From the NCBI RefSeq assembly GCF_000787575.1, contig NW_012236497.1, positions 29,886 through 93,885 of the forward strand: a stretch of DNA of 64,000 nt. Direction: 5' to 3'. Under the pieces are notes generated by a model, which ran no database searches, was not told the origin of the DNA, and saw only the letters and a program-made list of their open reading frames with translations. Origin of the DNA: Acytostelium subglobosum LB1 (lineage: Eukaryota; Evosea; Eumycetozoa; Acytosteliales; Acytosteliaceae). Made by a program: the position numbers and the translations under genes. Below are positions 56,351 to 64,000 of this stretch, piece by piece. The stretch's first letter is position 1. Each line of letters opens with the position of its first letter.

Positions 56351-57748
56351 ATGGAGAACGTCGTTTCAAAGGAATTAGATTACACGCCCCTGCTCGTTGC
56401 CGAACCTGAGTATGAATATACGAGGCTGTTCCCGCAGTCAGGCACAACATCAACAACTGTTTACTCTGGTGGCAATGACACAATCTTTGAGATCCCACCG
56501 TCCAAGGCATACAACTTGTCAAGATCATACTTTAGGTTCATATTCAATCTGCCTGGCGTGGCAAACAAACAGACAATGATGTTTGCTGACTTTTGTCCAT
56601 TCTTCAGACAGATCCAGGTGTATACAAGAGGTGGTTTGGATTTGATGAATCATACCAACTTCCATCTCCACGCCAAGATGGTGACAGTGAGGAACAAACC
56701 ATTGGTCGAGACAGAAAACACATTCGCATCTTTTAGAATGACGAGCGATCAATATATGATCCCATGTCTTTCATCCAAACTACCAAACTCATACGCTGGA
56801 GCAATGGTTTACAACCCCAACTACACTGGAGAGGAAGCAGCAGTCCCTTATGTGGAGCCTAGGTATTTACTTGCTGGGGATGGCGCTGGCGGTGAGACCA
56901 ATGTTGTTGTAACAATCCCATTTAATGAACTCTATGAATCAATTCTCTGTGTTGACAAAGACATCATGTTGAACGAGACACTCCTGGTAAGATTCGTTTG
57001 GTCAGAGCTCGCTAATATCGCATTCGCTGCTGATCCACCTGCAGCACTCCCAGATCCATCACCAGCAATTCAACCACCCCCATCACCAAACCCAACAACT
57101 AATCCAGTTGCATTGCCCGCACCAGCAGCATTTAATGTCACAAACATGGCGATTTATCTGGCAGTGGAAAAGAACCTCGCGATTGTAAATGAGCTCCAGA
57201 CCAAGATATTCAGTCCAGATGGCTTCTCTTTGATGATACCATACTCCTACTCTTACCAAGCAGCGCTCACTGGACAGAACCAATCGGTGACTCTCAGAGT
57301 CAATCGACAAAATGGTATGACGTTGGAGAGGATCTATCACAGTCTTTTCCTAACACAAACTGCAGCTAATACAGCCATTTACAACAATAACTGGAGAAAC
57401 ACCAAGTTGGATCACTTTTACACAAATATCAACAATAACAGGTTAATGCAATATGATTATTATTTGAACCTTAACGATGATTACATGGCACTGAGATGGA
57501 TCCTCAAAGACTCGTCACTATTGACACCGAGAATCCACAACAGGAACTGGTGCTGGATTGAGGAGTTTGGAGACGGCACCTCCAACTTCAACAAGGATAA
57601 CGCTATCACTGGTATTGATCTCAACCTTGGTGAGCAGAAATGGGATTTCATTGGTTTCCTCAGCGAAAATACCAACTTGACACATCAATCAACTGTGGTG
57701 TGCAAACGTAAGCTGGTCATCACACCTAATGGCCTTGTTTTGGTGTAA
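56351..57748 (+). CDS. Major capsid protein, double jelly roll
   Basis: 465 residues, shorter than most Polinton MCPs. Beta-rich with typical pieces: CPFFRQIQVYTRGGLDLMNH, the IPFNELYESILCVDKDIML start of the first barrel end, a proline-rich loop (~230-260), and DHFYTNINNNRLMQYDYYLN in the second barrel. The start follows TATATAATAG directly. Trimers build the icosahedral shell (family knowledge). No disruption is seen. Confidence 0.87.
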   Translation: MENVVSKELDYTPLLVAEPEYEYTRLFPQSGTTSTTVYSGGNDTIFEIPPSKAYNLSRSYFRFIFNLPGVANKQTMMFADFCPFFRQIQVYTRGGLDLMNHTNFHLHAKMVTVRNKPLVETENTFASFRMTSDQYMIPCLSSKLPNSYAGAMVYNPNYTGEEAAVPYVEPRYLLAGDGAGGETNVVVTIPFNELYESILCVDKDIMLNETLLVRFVWSELANIAFAADPPAALPDPSPAIQPPPSPNPTTNPVALPAPAAFNVTNMAIYLAVEKNLAIVNELQTKIFSPDGFSLMIPYSYSYQAALTGQNQSVTLRVNRQNGMTLERIYHSLFLTQTAANTAIYNNNWRNTKLDHFYTNINNNRLMQYDYYLNLNDDYMALRWILKDSSLLTPRIHNRNWCWIEEFGDGTSNFNKDNAITGIDLNLGEQKWDFIGFLSENTNLTHQSTVVCKRKLVITPNGLVLV

Positions 57749-57765
57749 ATAATCTCGCGAAGCTT

Positions 57766-57795
57766 GATTTAATTGAAGAAATCTCCAATTAAATC
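57766..57795. terminator. Hairpin after the major capsid gene
   Basis: GATTTAATTG (57766-57775) pairs perfectly with CAATTAAATC (57786-57795), with a 10-nt loop, starting 17 bp after the stop. Confidence 0.55.
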
Positions 57796-57812
57796 TCTGG
57801 TAGTTAATATAA

Positions 57813-58217
57813 ATGGGATACTCAAAAGAAATGTGCATAAAGACAGTGTTTATCAATCTTGTTTTTCCAGCTGATGGAGATGACCCTCCAGTTGATAAAA
57901 GAATATCTGTTCCAATAAATGTTGATTTTGTACCAGACCAAATAATTGTCAAGTCATATGAAGTTATGTACAGAGGTGATACCACCAATCTTATTCAGGT
58001 ACGATCTAATTTAATACCTGACAACATTTTGTGTTGTAGCACTGAGCAGATATGCTTCCTTTCCCCTAACTACAAGTTCTTGAACAAAGCAGGAAGATAC
58101 ATTCAAGGAAATTATTATTTTGAATGTGTGAATGAGAAGGGAGGACGTGTTAAAGAGGCGGTTGCTGTTACAATTGCTTTAGAGTTTGTCAAGTATGGGG
58201 ACAATAGTATTACCTAA
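57813..58217 (+). CDS. Beta-rich small protein between capsid and ATPase genes, 134 aa
   Basis: Predominantly beta (SVPINVDFVPDQIIVKSYEV, YYFECVNEKGG), like a small jelly-roll or Ig-type fold. It ends 9 bp before the ATPase start. Its position in the morphogenesis block suggests a structural or cement protein, but I know no family for it. Confidence 0.6.
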   Translation: MGYSKEMCIKTVFINLVFPADGDDPPVDKRISVPINVDFVPDQIIVKSYEVMYRGDTTNLIQVRSNLIPDNILCCSTEQICFLSPNYKFLNKAGRYIQGNYYFECVNEKGGRVKEAVAVTIALEFVKYGDNSIT

Positions 58218-58226
58218 ATAATATAG

Positions 58227-59069
58227 ATGATCAAGCTAAAAACAATAAATGACGTAGAGGTAGAGCCAATCAAACTACCAAAACAACCAAANAATATTAA
58301 AGGATCCAAACTCTTCAACCAGGTCAATGCCAACATTTTGATATGTGCGCCAAAGAACAGTGGGAAGACTGTAACCATCAAGAAGATAATTGATGAGTGT
58401 GCAGGCAAGAACACCAAGGTGATAATATTCTGCGCCACTGTAAACAATGATCTCAGTTGGGTGGCCATCCAGGATGACATGACCAAACGTGGGATTGAAT
58501 TTAAAACGTACACAAGCATCAAGGATGGCAAGATTAATTTATTGGATGAATTTATTGCTTCTTTACAACAACCGGCTAGTCCTCAAGTTTCTCCTGGCGA
58601 TCCCAACAAAATGCCATTGAGAGACCCTTCTGTCCCAATGATCAGGTCTTATCCCCTGATCGGGCCATACGGTCTGCCACCTCCAAAAGAACCTGCCAAG
58701 CCAAAGTATGTTGCTCCAGAATATATAATTATTTTTGATGACCTGAGCAACGAGTTAAAGGACCCTTCCATCCCCAAGTTGATGAAGATCCATAGGCACT
58801 TCAGTTCTAAAATTATTATTAGCACCCAATCATGGAAGGACACAGCGGCCTCTATTCGCAAAGGTAACCTGGATTATGTATTATTGTTCAAAAATATCAA
58901 TGACGACACTCTTAAGATAATATATGACGAGTTGTCTTTGACGGTATCATTACAAACGTTCATGAAGATGTATCAGATAGCGACCAATAAGAAATATCAT
59001 TTCTTTTACATCTCACGCAATGGTGATGATTTCAGGATGGACTTCAATACCAATTTTCTTGTCAACTAG
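58227..59069 (+). CDS. A32/FtsK-HerA-type genome packaging ATPase
   Basis: 280 residues. Walker A is APKNSGKT (41-48), Walker B YIIIFDDLS (166-174), and a sensor-like ISTQSW follows. This is the packaging ATPase of Polintons, virophages and NCLDVs, which pumps DNA into the capsid (established). One undetermined base (58292) affects residue 22. The length is typical and the frame intact. Confidence 0.92.
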   Translation: MIKLKTINDVEVEPIKLPKQPXNIKGSKLFNQVNANILICAPKNSGKTVTIKKIIDECAGKNTKVIIFCATVNNDLSWVAIQDDMTKRGIEFKTYTSIKDGKINLLDEFIASLQQPASPQVSPGDPNKMPLRDPSVPMIRSYPLIGPYGLPPPKEPAKPKYVAPEYIIIFDDLSNELKDPSIPKLMKIHRHFSSKIIISTQSWKDTAASIRKGNLDYVLLFKNINDDTLKIIYDELSLTVSLQTFMKMYQIATNKKYHFFYISRNGDDFRMDFNTNFLVN

Positions 59070-59076
59070 TATAGAA

Positions 59077-59487
59077 ATGTACGCAGTTCCAGTCGCTCAT
59101 CAAAGAGCAGCTTTAATTGATGCCTACGGAAGTGGGCGCCATCATCATGGTGGAATGATTAGTGATTTTCATCACCCTAGACACACCAGCCTAGGAGGAC
59201 AACCATTGCCATTTGGAGTCCATCCAGGAATGCACGGTGAAGGTTTCTTTGATTGGATAAAAAAGGCACACAATGCCATCAAAGAACACAAATTTATTAG
59301 CAGGGCAGCCAAAGCATTGGATGTTGCCGGAGTTCCATTCGCTGGGACCGTAGGGACGGCTGCCGAGTCCCTAGGCTATGGTAAACCAAGACGTAGACGA
59401 CAAACAGGGGGCACAAGTTATGGCATAGATGGAGGAGCCAAACGTAAGCGCAAGACTGGTGGGGCCAAAATAAAGAGTAAGAAATAA
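59077..59487 (+). CDS. Basic core/membrane-active protein (adenovirus pX/pVI-like)
   Basis: ATG at 59077, 8 bp after the ATPase stop, gives 136 residues. An H/G-rich start, then GFFDWIKKAHNAIKEHKFIS (amphipathic helix) and KALDVAGVPFAGTVG, then a strongly basic tail (KPRRRRQTGG, KRKRKTGGAKIKSKK). Small proteins with an amphipathic helix, a Gly-rich turn and a basic tail are found at this place in Polintons and adintoviruses and are compared with adenovirus core proteins. The exact role is inference. Confidence 0.65.
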   Translation: MYAVPVAHQRAALIDAYGSGRHHHGGMISDFHHPRHTSLGGQPLPFGVHPGMHGEGFFDWIKKAHNAIKEHKFISRAAKALDVAGVPFAGTVGTAAESLGYGKPRRRRQTGGTSYGIDGGAKRKRKTGGAKIKSKK

Positions 59488-59519
59488 ATTATTTAGTCCA
59501 TTAGGCTCAATAATTTATT
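59483..59519. terminator. Hairpin between convergent core-protein and fibre genes
   Basis: AATAAATTATT (59483-59493) pairs perfectly with AATAATTTATT (59509-59519), and the left arm overlaps the TAA stop. Confidence 0.55.
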
Positions 59520-59532
59520 GTGCGCCACCATC

Positions 59533-60168
59533 TTATTCATCCAAAACATAACTCACTGTAGTTGGAAAAACAACTAGGACCTGATCATTTGTTTTGATTG
59601 ACGATCCATCTTGTGCAGTGATAATTAATTGTCCATTCACGCATAACATCCTGGATGGAATTGGCACATTAATTTGATAAAATCCAGGTGTCGTGGTCTT
59701 TCTCCAGACTTCAAATGGTATGAATGGTTCTGACCTAATGAAATCATTAGCACTAGTTGTTGGAAAGGTAATTCCTGTGTATGAAATTGAAATTAGGTTT
59801 CCAATTCTTTGCATGATCGCGTTACTATCTGCAAGGACATTACCATAACTCTATTTGAAGTTTGATCGATGAATTTCATAAATCTTTAGAGGAATTGAGT
59901 TGCCCAAGATGATGCCCTCTGTGAATGTCTTTACACCATGTATCATTTGATCAGTCTCTGATATGATAATGTTGGCGCTTGGAGCAAATGTTGGGAGATT
60001 GATAACTGATTGATTGTCAGTTTGGACGTTTAGAGTGATCTGGTCCTCCACTCCAAAAGTTATTTGATTGGTGTTGGACTGTATGTTGAGTTGGTTGGTG
60101 ATGATGAGGTTGTCAAGTGTGGTGATATCAGGAGACTCAAAATCGTTAAACAAATCGATGTAAGACAT
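59533..60168 (-). pseudogene. Fibre-like gene with an in-frame amber codon
   Basis: Two open stretches, 60168-59851 and 59814-59533, lie in the same frame, separated only by TAG (59851-59853) and 12 more sense codons. The first has a tail-fibre-like pattern (LNVQTDNQSVINLPTF, then MIHGVKTFTEGIILG, like the 'Q-I-G-KTF' repeats of phage and viral fibres). The second is beta-rich. Together they would make about 210 residues. The stop may be a mutation, an assembly error or a readthrough site. Confidence 0.55.
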
Positions 60169-60216
60169 ACATGATCTAGAGTACGATTAGAAATCCAAGA
60201 ATTTCGTCATCCTATC

Positions 60217-60247
60217 CCATATGAATATCCGCGAGATATTCATATGG
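60217..60247. promoter_or_regulatory. Perfect palindrome at the integrase start
   Basis: CCATATGAATATC (60217-60229) and GATATTCATATGG (60235-60247) form a 13-bp perfect stem with loop CGCGA. The integrase ATG (60244) is in the right arm. It lies between two divergent genes, so an operator-like or translational control site is possible. Confidence 0.5.
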
Positions 60248-60963
60248 ATTACTATAAAACTTTTGGTCTGAAAAAAGTGGACAAGGATTACTTGGACAGG
60301 CAGGAGCTCTACAAGTTGTATTTACAGCCAAAGAAAGACAAGGGACCAAACATGCCACATTATCAAGTGTTTGAAACAGGATTGAAACAACAAGCGGATT
60401 TATTATTCCTTCCAGAAGACGATGGATACAAATATGCTCTTGTTGTTGTTGACTTGGGCAATCGGCTGACTGATGCTGTACCATTGAAGGCAAAGTCAAG
60501 TGCTGCTGTGAAAGAGGCATTTGATGTCATTTACAAGAGAGGGATATTGGTGATTCCAAAGCAGATACAGATGGATCCAGGTAGTGAATTTAAAGGTGAG
60601 ACCAAAAAAATGTTTGAAGACAAGGACGTGTTTGTTAGGTATGGTGTTCCTGGCAGGCATAGTATGCAGGCAATGGTTGAGGCTAGGAATAAAACATTGG
60701 GAACTGTGTTGATGAAGAGGATGACTGCTCAGGAAATTTTGACAGGGGAGACCAGTAAGCATTGGGTTGAGGACCTGCCAAAGGTTATAAAGGCAATGAA
60801 TGAGAGGTTCAAGGTTGACTCAAAGAAAAAGAAACCAGTATCTGAATGGGTAACTTGCAGCGGTGATTCTTGTCAGGTGTTGGATGAAGGGACCAAAGTT
60901 CGAGTCAAATTGGAAGAGCCAATAGATTATGCCACAAGCAGGGCTCCTATTCACATAGCATGA
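60244..60963 (+). CDS. Retroviral-type (rve) integrase
   Basis: 239 residues. DDE catalytic residues are Asp52 (KQQADLLFLPED), Asp111 (QIQMDPGSEFKG) and Glu146 (MQAMVEARNKTLG). A C-terminal SH3-like segment starts GTKVRVKLEEPIDY and then stops at 60963, sooner than expected. Coding-like sequence in another frame follows, so the last residues may be frameshifted. It inserts element DNA into the host (established for Polintons). No chromodomain is seen. Confidence 0.88.
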   Translation: MDYYKTFGLKKVDKDYLDRQELYKLYLQPKKDKGPNMPHYQVFETGLKQQADLLFLPEDDGYKYALVVVDLGNRLTDAVPLKAKSSAAVKEAFDVIYKRGILVIPKQIQMDPGSEFKGETKKMFEDKDVFVRYGVPGRHSMQAMVEARNKTLGTVLMKRMTAQEILTGETSKHWVEDLPKVIKAMNERFKVDSKKKKPVSEWVTCSGDSCQVLDEGTKVRVKLEEPIDYATSRAPIHIA

Positions 60964-61094
60964 CTCGAAGTTCAACCGAAACTGATTCTTCATATCCAAT
61001 TGGCGCCATCTGGACACAATACAGTACGTATAAAGGTAGCGACAAGGTCAACGAACGAACAAACAAACAATCAATCAATCAAATTAATACCTTA

Positions 61095-61129
<35 letters not shown>
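61095..61129. repeat. (TTA)n microsatellite
   Basis: About 12 TTA units just upstream of the BED-finger ORF. Confidence 0.9.
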
Positions 61130-61130
<1 letters not shown>

Positions 61131-61141
61131 ATATTTACATA

Positions 61142-61500
61142 ATGTCTAGTGATTCTGAATCATCTACATCATCATCGTCTTCGACGCCACCATCATCGGC
61201 CTCAACCCTCGTCGCATCCAGGCGCTCCAACCACTCTGAGGTCTGGGAATTCTTCGAGCGGGAGATCACCTACTACACCAAGGCGCAGATTGAGAGCTTT
61301 GGCCCCAAGAGCAAGATCAGGAAGAGTGCCAGACCAGACGAAGAGAGTGGTAGATACAAGGTTGACCTTGCCTGGTGCAAACGTTGCACAGGCAAGAAGG
61401 CGTGCTACAACATGGCAAGCGGCAGCACAACCAATCTGTGGACACACTACACAGACAAGCATGCGCCCAACCTCTCCATTGCAATGGACAAGTATATAAC
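61142..61500 (+). pseudogene. BED zinc-finger N-terminus, truncated
   Basis: A Ser-rich start leads into a BED-type finger: aromatic VWEFFERE, then WCKRC, then NLWTHYTDKH with the paired His. After AMDK the frame dissolves into (TA)n and hits a stop at 61534, next to the candidate LTR of the gypsy element. BED fingers usually head hAT-type transposases or their domesticated relatives. Here only the head remains, or a GTATAT donor at 61492 leads to an exon I cannot find. Confidence 0.55.
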
Positions 61501-61518
61501 AAATATAGATATATATAT

Positions 61519-61697
61519 ATGTATAACTGTATAATGTATAGAATGCCCGCTTTATTAGTGTATTATGAATGATGTATATATACTGATTAGATGGAACATG
61601 GAATAGTGTTCTGTAGATTCCAGGATGATGACTCAGCAATGATAGAATGTATGAGTCATGGTGACACATCGTGAATCGTATGTGACAAGTCGTCACA
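61519..61697 (-). repeat. Candidate 3' LTR of the gypsy element
   Basis: On the minus strand, a purine tract (AAGAAGAAGAGGTGAG) overlapping the pol stop is followed at once by TGTGACGACTTGTCACA, the usual PPT-then-TG layout of an LTR start. An AATAAAG lies downstream, near 61550. The left end near 61519 is a guess, since the partner LTR is outside the window. Confidence 0.45.
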
Positions 61698-61698
61698 C

Positions 61699-64000
61699 TC
61701 ACCTCTTCTTCTTAGAGGTAGACTTGCTTGACTTGGACTTAGTCTTGGACTTGGACTTGGAAGGTTCGTCTGTTGATTGATTGATGATGTTCTTGAGATT
61801 GTAGGCTTGAAGGATGTCTACACAATGAGTGAGATTATCTGATGTTTCCCATGTTGCATTGGCTTCATCGTATCCAAACCACTTGACCAAATACTCGACA
61901 CTCTTGTTCCTCTTGGTGCGGTGGTTGATGATCCTTTCCACCTCGTGTTCGAGCTCTCCATCTATGATCTCGCCGTCTGGCTCAGAGTTTGGTCTCTCCT
62001 CCTTCTTGAAAAGGTCATCAGCGTTCTCAATGTATAGTTTGATGTCACTGACATTGAATGTTCTGATACGCTTGGCTGACTCTGGTAGGTCGACTTCGAC
62101 CAATGACTTGTTGATGATGCGCGCAACCTTGAATGGACCATAGTAGTTTGCTAGCAGCTTGCTCGATGTCTCCAACTGTCTCTCATAGCTTGATGGGAAT
62201 GACTTGCGCGTGACCAACACTCGTTCTCCAACTTTATACTCATGTGCTGTTCTGCCTTTCTCGACGTACTTGATCTGTTTGTTCTGAGCGTCGATGATGT
62301 TCTCCTTGATTGACAAATGATAGGTGTTCAACCATTGATGACGTTCTTCTGCTGACATGCCATCGCTCTTGATGCCAAAGTTGAGTGGTGTTCTTGGATC
62401 AAAGCCATACAATGCTTTGAATGGTGTCATTGCCGTTGATGACGATACTGTGGTGTTCATTGCAAACTCCAGTGCTGAAAGATGTTCGTCCCATCTCTCG
62501 ATGTCCTCGAGTGTCTTCTTGATTCTGTTCTTGAGTGAACGATTGGTGATCTCGGACTGACCGTCTGTGGCTGCATGTCCGCTTGTTGACATGTTGAGAT
62601 GTGTACCCAATTGTTTGAATATCGATTGATAGATCTCTGCTGTGAACTTGCTATCTCGATCTGAGATCATCTTGACAGGAATGCCAAACTGTGACACAAC
62701 CTTGTTGAAAATGATCAATGCTGTCTCTTCATTGTTGATAGTGATGTGACAGGCTGTCAGCTTGCATGTCTTGGAGAAGGTGTCCACGATGACCAAAACA
62801 TTGTCAAAACCATTCTTTTTTTTATATTTCACACAGGAGCATATACACTCCTGGCTTCTCGATTTATTGCATTTGCATTTTCGATATGTTTTCACTTCGA
62901 CCCTAGGGCATTTTTGTGGGGAGTGATAGTTGGTGTTGTCTTGTGATTTCGCACTTTCGAATTTGGACTCCAACTTGAGGTCTAGTTCGGGTCAGGGAAG
63001 CTTGACTTTCAAAGTAAGTGCTGCAGTTTACCGTCATGCCAAGGACACAAAACCATTCTTTGACTTTGGGAGTTTAAGAAAGTCCAGGGAAATGATGTCA
63101 AATGGTTTGTCAGCTGGTGAGTTGGGATACAATGTCGATTGTTTCTTGATGAGCTGATTGCGCTGACATGAGTGGCAGGAACGACAGTAATGTTCAATGA
63201 CTTGTAACATTGATCTGAAGATGTAGTACGGTCTGAGTCTGAGATAAGTCTTCCTTGTGTTGAAATGACCGGCATACAGGCTGTCGTGTGCCTCTGAGAT
63301 GAGCTGTTGAATGATATGCTTGTCTGTGATGATGAGTCGTCGGTCCTCGCCTTCGACCAAATAAGATAGTCCATTGATATCAATCACGGTGGTGTCTCGT
63401 CTATCCTTAAGTTGTTGAATGAACTCGTTGTTGATGCTTGATGTTCTGATTTGATCTGTGTACTTTGATGGTAATGGTGACTCGTAATCCTCTCTTCGAG
63501 ACAGGGCATCCGCAGCGCCGTTGGAATTTCCATCCACATGATCAATCTTGTACTTGAATCGATTGAGGTACTCCAACCATCTGAACTCCTTGGGTGACAG
63601 TTGTTGCTTGTCCTTTAAGTACGTGATATTGAGATGATCAGTCTTGATCAATAACTCTGAATCGATGAGCATGCTCTCATACTTCTTAAGTGTCTCGATG
63701 ATTGCCATTGTCTCTCTGATTGTTGTTGTAAACATCCGTTCACTCTCGTTGAGCTTGCGTGAGAATGCTGCGACCAATTGAAGTGACCCATTGTCATCAC
63801 GTTGATTGACAGTTGAACCCAGCGCAATGGATGACGCGTCTGTGTACAGTTCCAAACACTTGTTTCGATTAGGAATAACCAATTGACTCTTGTCACTGAT
63901 TGAATCTTTGATAGTATTGACCAAGTATGTCTGTTGCTCAGTCAGCTTGATGTTGCCCTTGACCTTTGCCACCTCGTACAGTTCACTTGTCCACTCTGCC
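61699..64000 (-). mobile_element. Ty3/gypsy chromovirus pol (5' part beyond window)
   Basis: Reading leftwards on the minus strand: RNase H (CLELYTDASSIALGSTVNQR, HVDGNSNGAADALSRRE), the integrase zinc finger (HDSLYAGHFN, CRSCHSCQ), and the integrase core with its first Asp (DIISLDF) and later FGIPVKMISDRDSKF and NMSTSGHAATDGQSEITNRS. Then a GPY/F-like region (LLANYYGPFKVARIINKS), a chromodomain (VEYLVKWFGYDEANATWE) and a K/S-rich end. The reverse transcriptase lies past the right edge. The pol frame is broken inside the integrase by a 230-bp insertion, so this copy is dead. Confidence 0.93.
62819..63048 (-). mobile_element. 230-bp A-tailed insertion with 13-bp target duplication
   Basis: AAAACCATTCTTT occurs at 62806-62818 and again at 63049-63061, flanking 230 bp that interrupt the integrase core of the gypsy element between NGF and the rest of the domain. 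On the minus strand the insert ends in an A-run before the second duplication, like a product of target-primed reverse transcription (SINE or small retrocopy). It contains a short Cys-rich ORF (KCKCNKSRSQECICSC). Confidence 0.75.

Larger units (their letters stand above)
49403..60963. mobile_element. Integrated Polinton-like virus (gene span)
   Basis: About 11.6 kb holding polymerase, zinc-finger proteins, Ulp1-type protease, penton and major capsid proteins, packaging ATPase, core-like protein, fibre-like gene and retroviral-type integrase. This is the defining gene set of Polintons/Mavericks and Polinton-like viruses. Genes are close together (often under 60 bp apart) and mostly intronless, unlike the host genes. 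Outer ends are not determined; the limits given are the first and last genes. Some genes carry a frameshift or in-frame stop in this copy (protease, fibre, perhaps the integrase end), while capsid, ATPase and polymerase genes are open. Confidence 0.92.

Noticed and set aside
49164-61141. Terminal inverted repeats for the viral element
   Set aside because: I compared both flanks by eye and found no convincing inverted match, so I do not claim ends or a target duplication.
47000-64000. CRISPR array or prokaryotic prophage
   Set aside because: Repeats are too few and irregular for CRISPR, and the viral genes are Polinton-type in an intron-bearing eukaryotic context.

Overview
The window looks like a chromosome segment of a dictyostelid social amoeba. 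Introns are very short (about 55-90 bp), AT-rich, and start with GTAAG or GTATG. Intergenic DNA is AT-rich and full of CAA/TTA/TG simple repeats. Proteins carry poly-N, poly-Q and poly-S tracts, and there is a PurC-PurE-PurK fusion of the dictyostelid kind. Coding DNA is richer in GC than in D. discoideum, so another group is likely; I cannot name the species.

Left part (1-33.6 kb): mostly intact housekeeping genes. In order: a TraB protein (cut by the window edge), a signal-anchored surface protein, an ankyrin protein, a complete Tc1/IS630-like DNA transposon with 80-bp inverted repeats, a RELCH-like LisH/HEAT protein, a mitochondrial Era GTPase, a peroxisomal acyl-CoA oxidase, a Q/N-rich putative transcription regulator, sphingosine-1-phosphate lyase, an M20 peptidase, dynactin p25, a tetraspan membrane protein, purC/E/K, a small surface protein, a HIG1 protein, a glutamine-amidotransferase-like enzyme and a GH39 glycosidase. 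For most spliced genes I worked out exon joins that keep the reading frame.

Middle part (33.6-47.7 kb): degraded and rearranged. It has a broken MACPF-domain gene joined directly to the GH39 stop codon, a large ankyrin-like gene, a palindrome, a tRNA-Pro gene with an inverted broken copy, several gene remnants with in-frame stops, and hairpin-forming tandem repeats.

Right part (47.7-64 kb): the most interesting. After a PD-(D/E)XK/Crinkler-like gene comes an integrated Polinton-like virus (about 49.4-61.0 kb). It has a family B DNA polymerase with an OTU-like N-terminal module, several small zinc-finger proteins, an Ulp1/adenain-type protease, penton (minor capsid) and double-jelly-roll major capsid proteins, an A32/FtsK-type packaging ATPase, a small basic core-like protein, a fibre-like gene and a retroviral-type integrase. 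Together these are the full virion-building set plus replication and integration. Intergenic hairpins sit at several gene ends, and all six ambiguous bases in the window lie inside this element. I found no terminal inverted repeats, so its ends are not fixed. Next to it lies a BED-finger ORF cut by a Ty3/gypsy chromovirus (minus strand, running off the window). That chromovirus is in turn broken by a 230-bp A-tailed insertion with a 13-bp target duplication. The right end is thus a nest of mobile elements.
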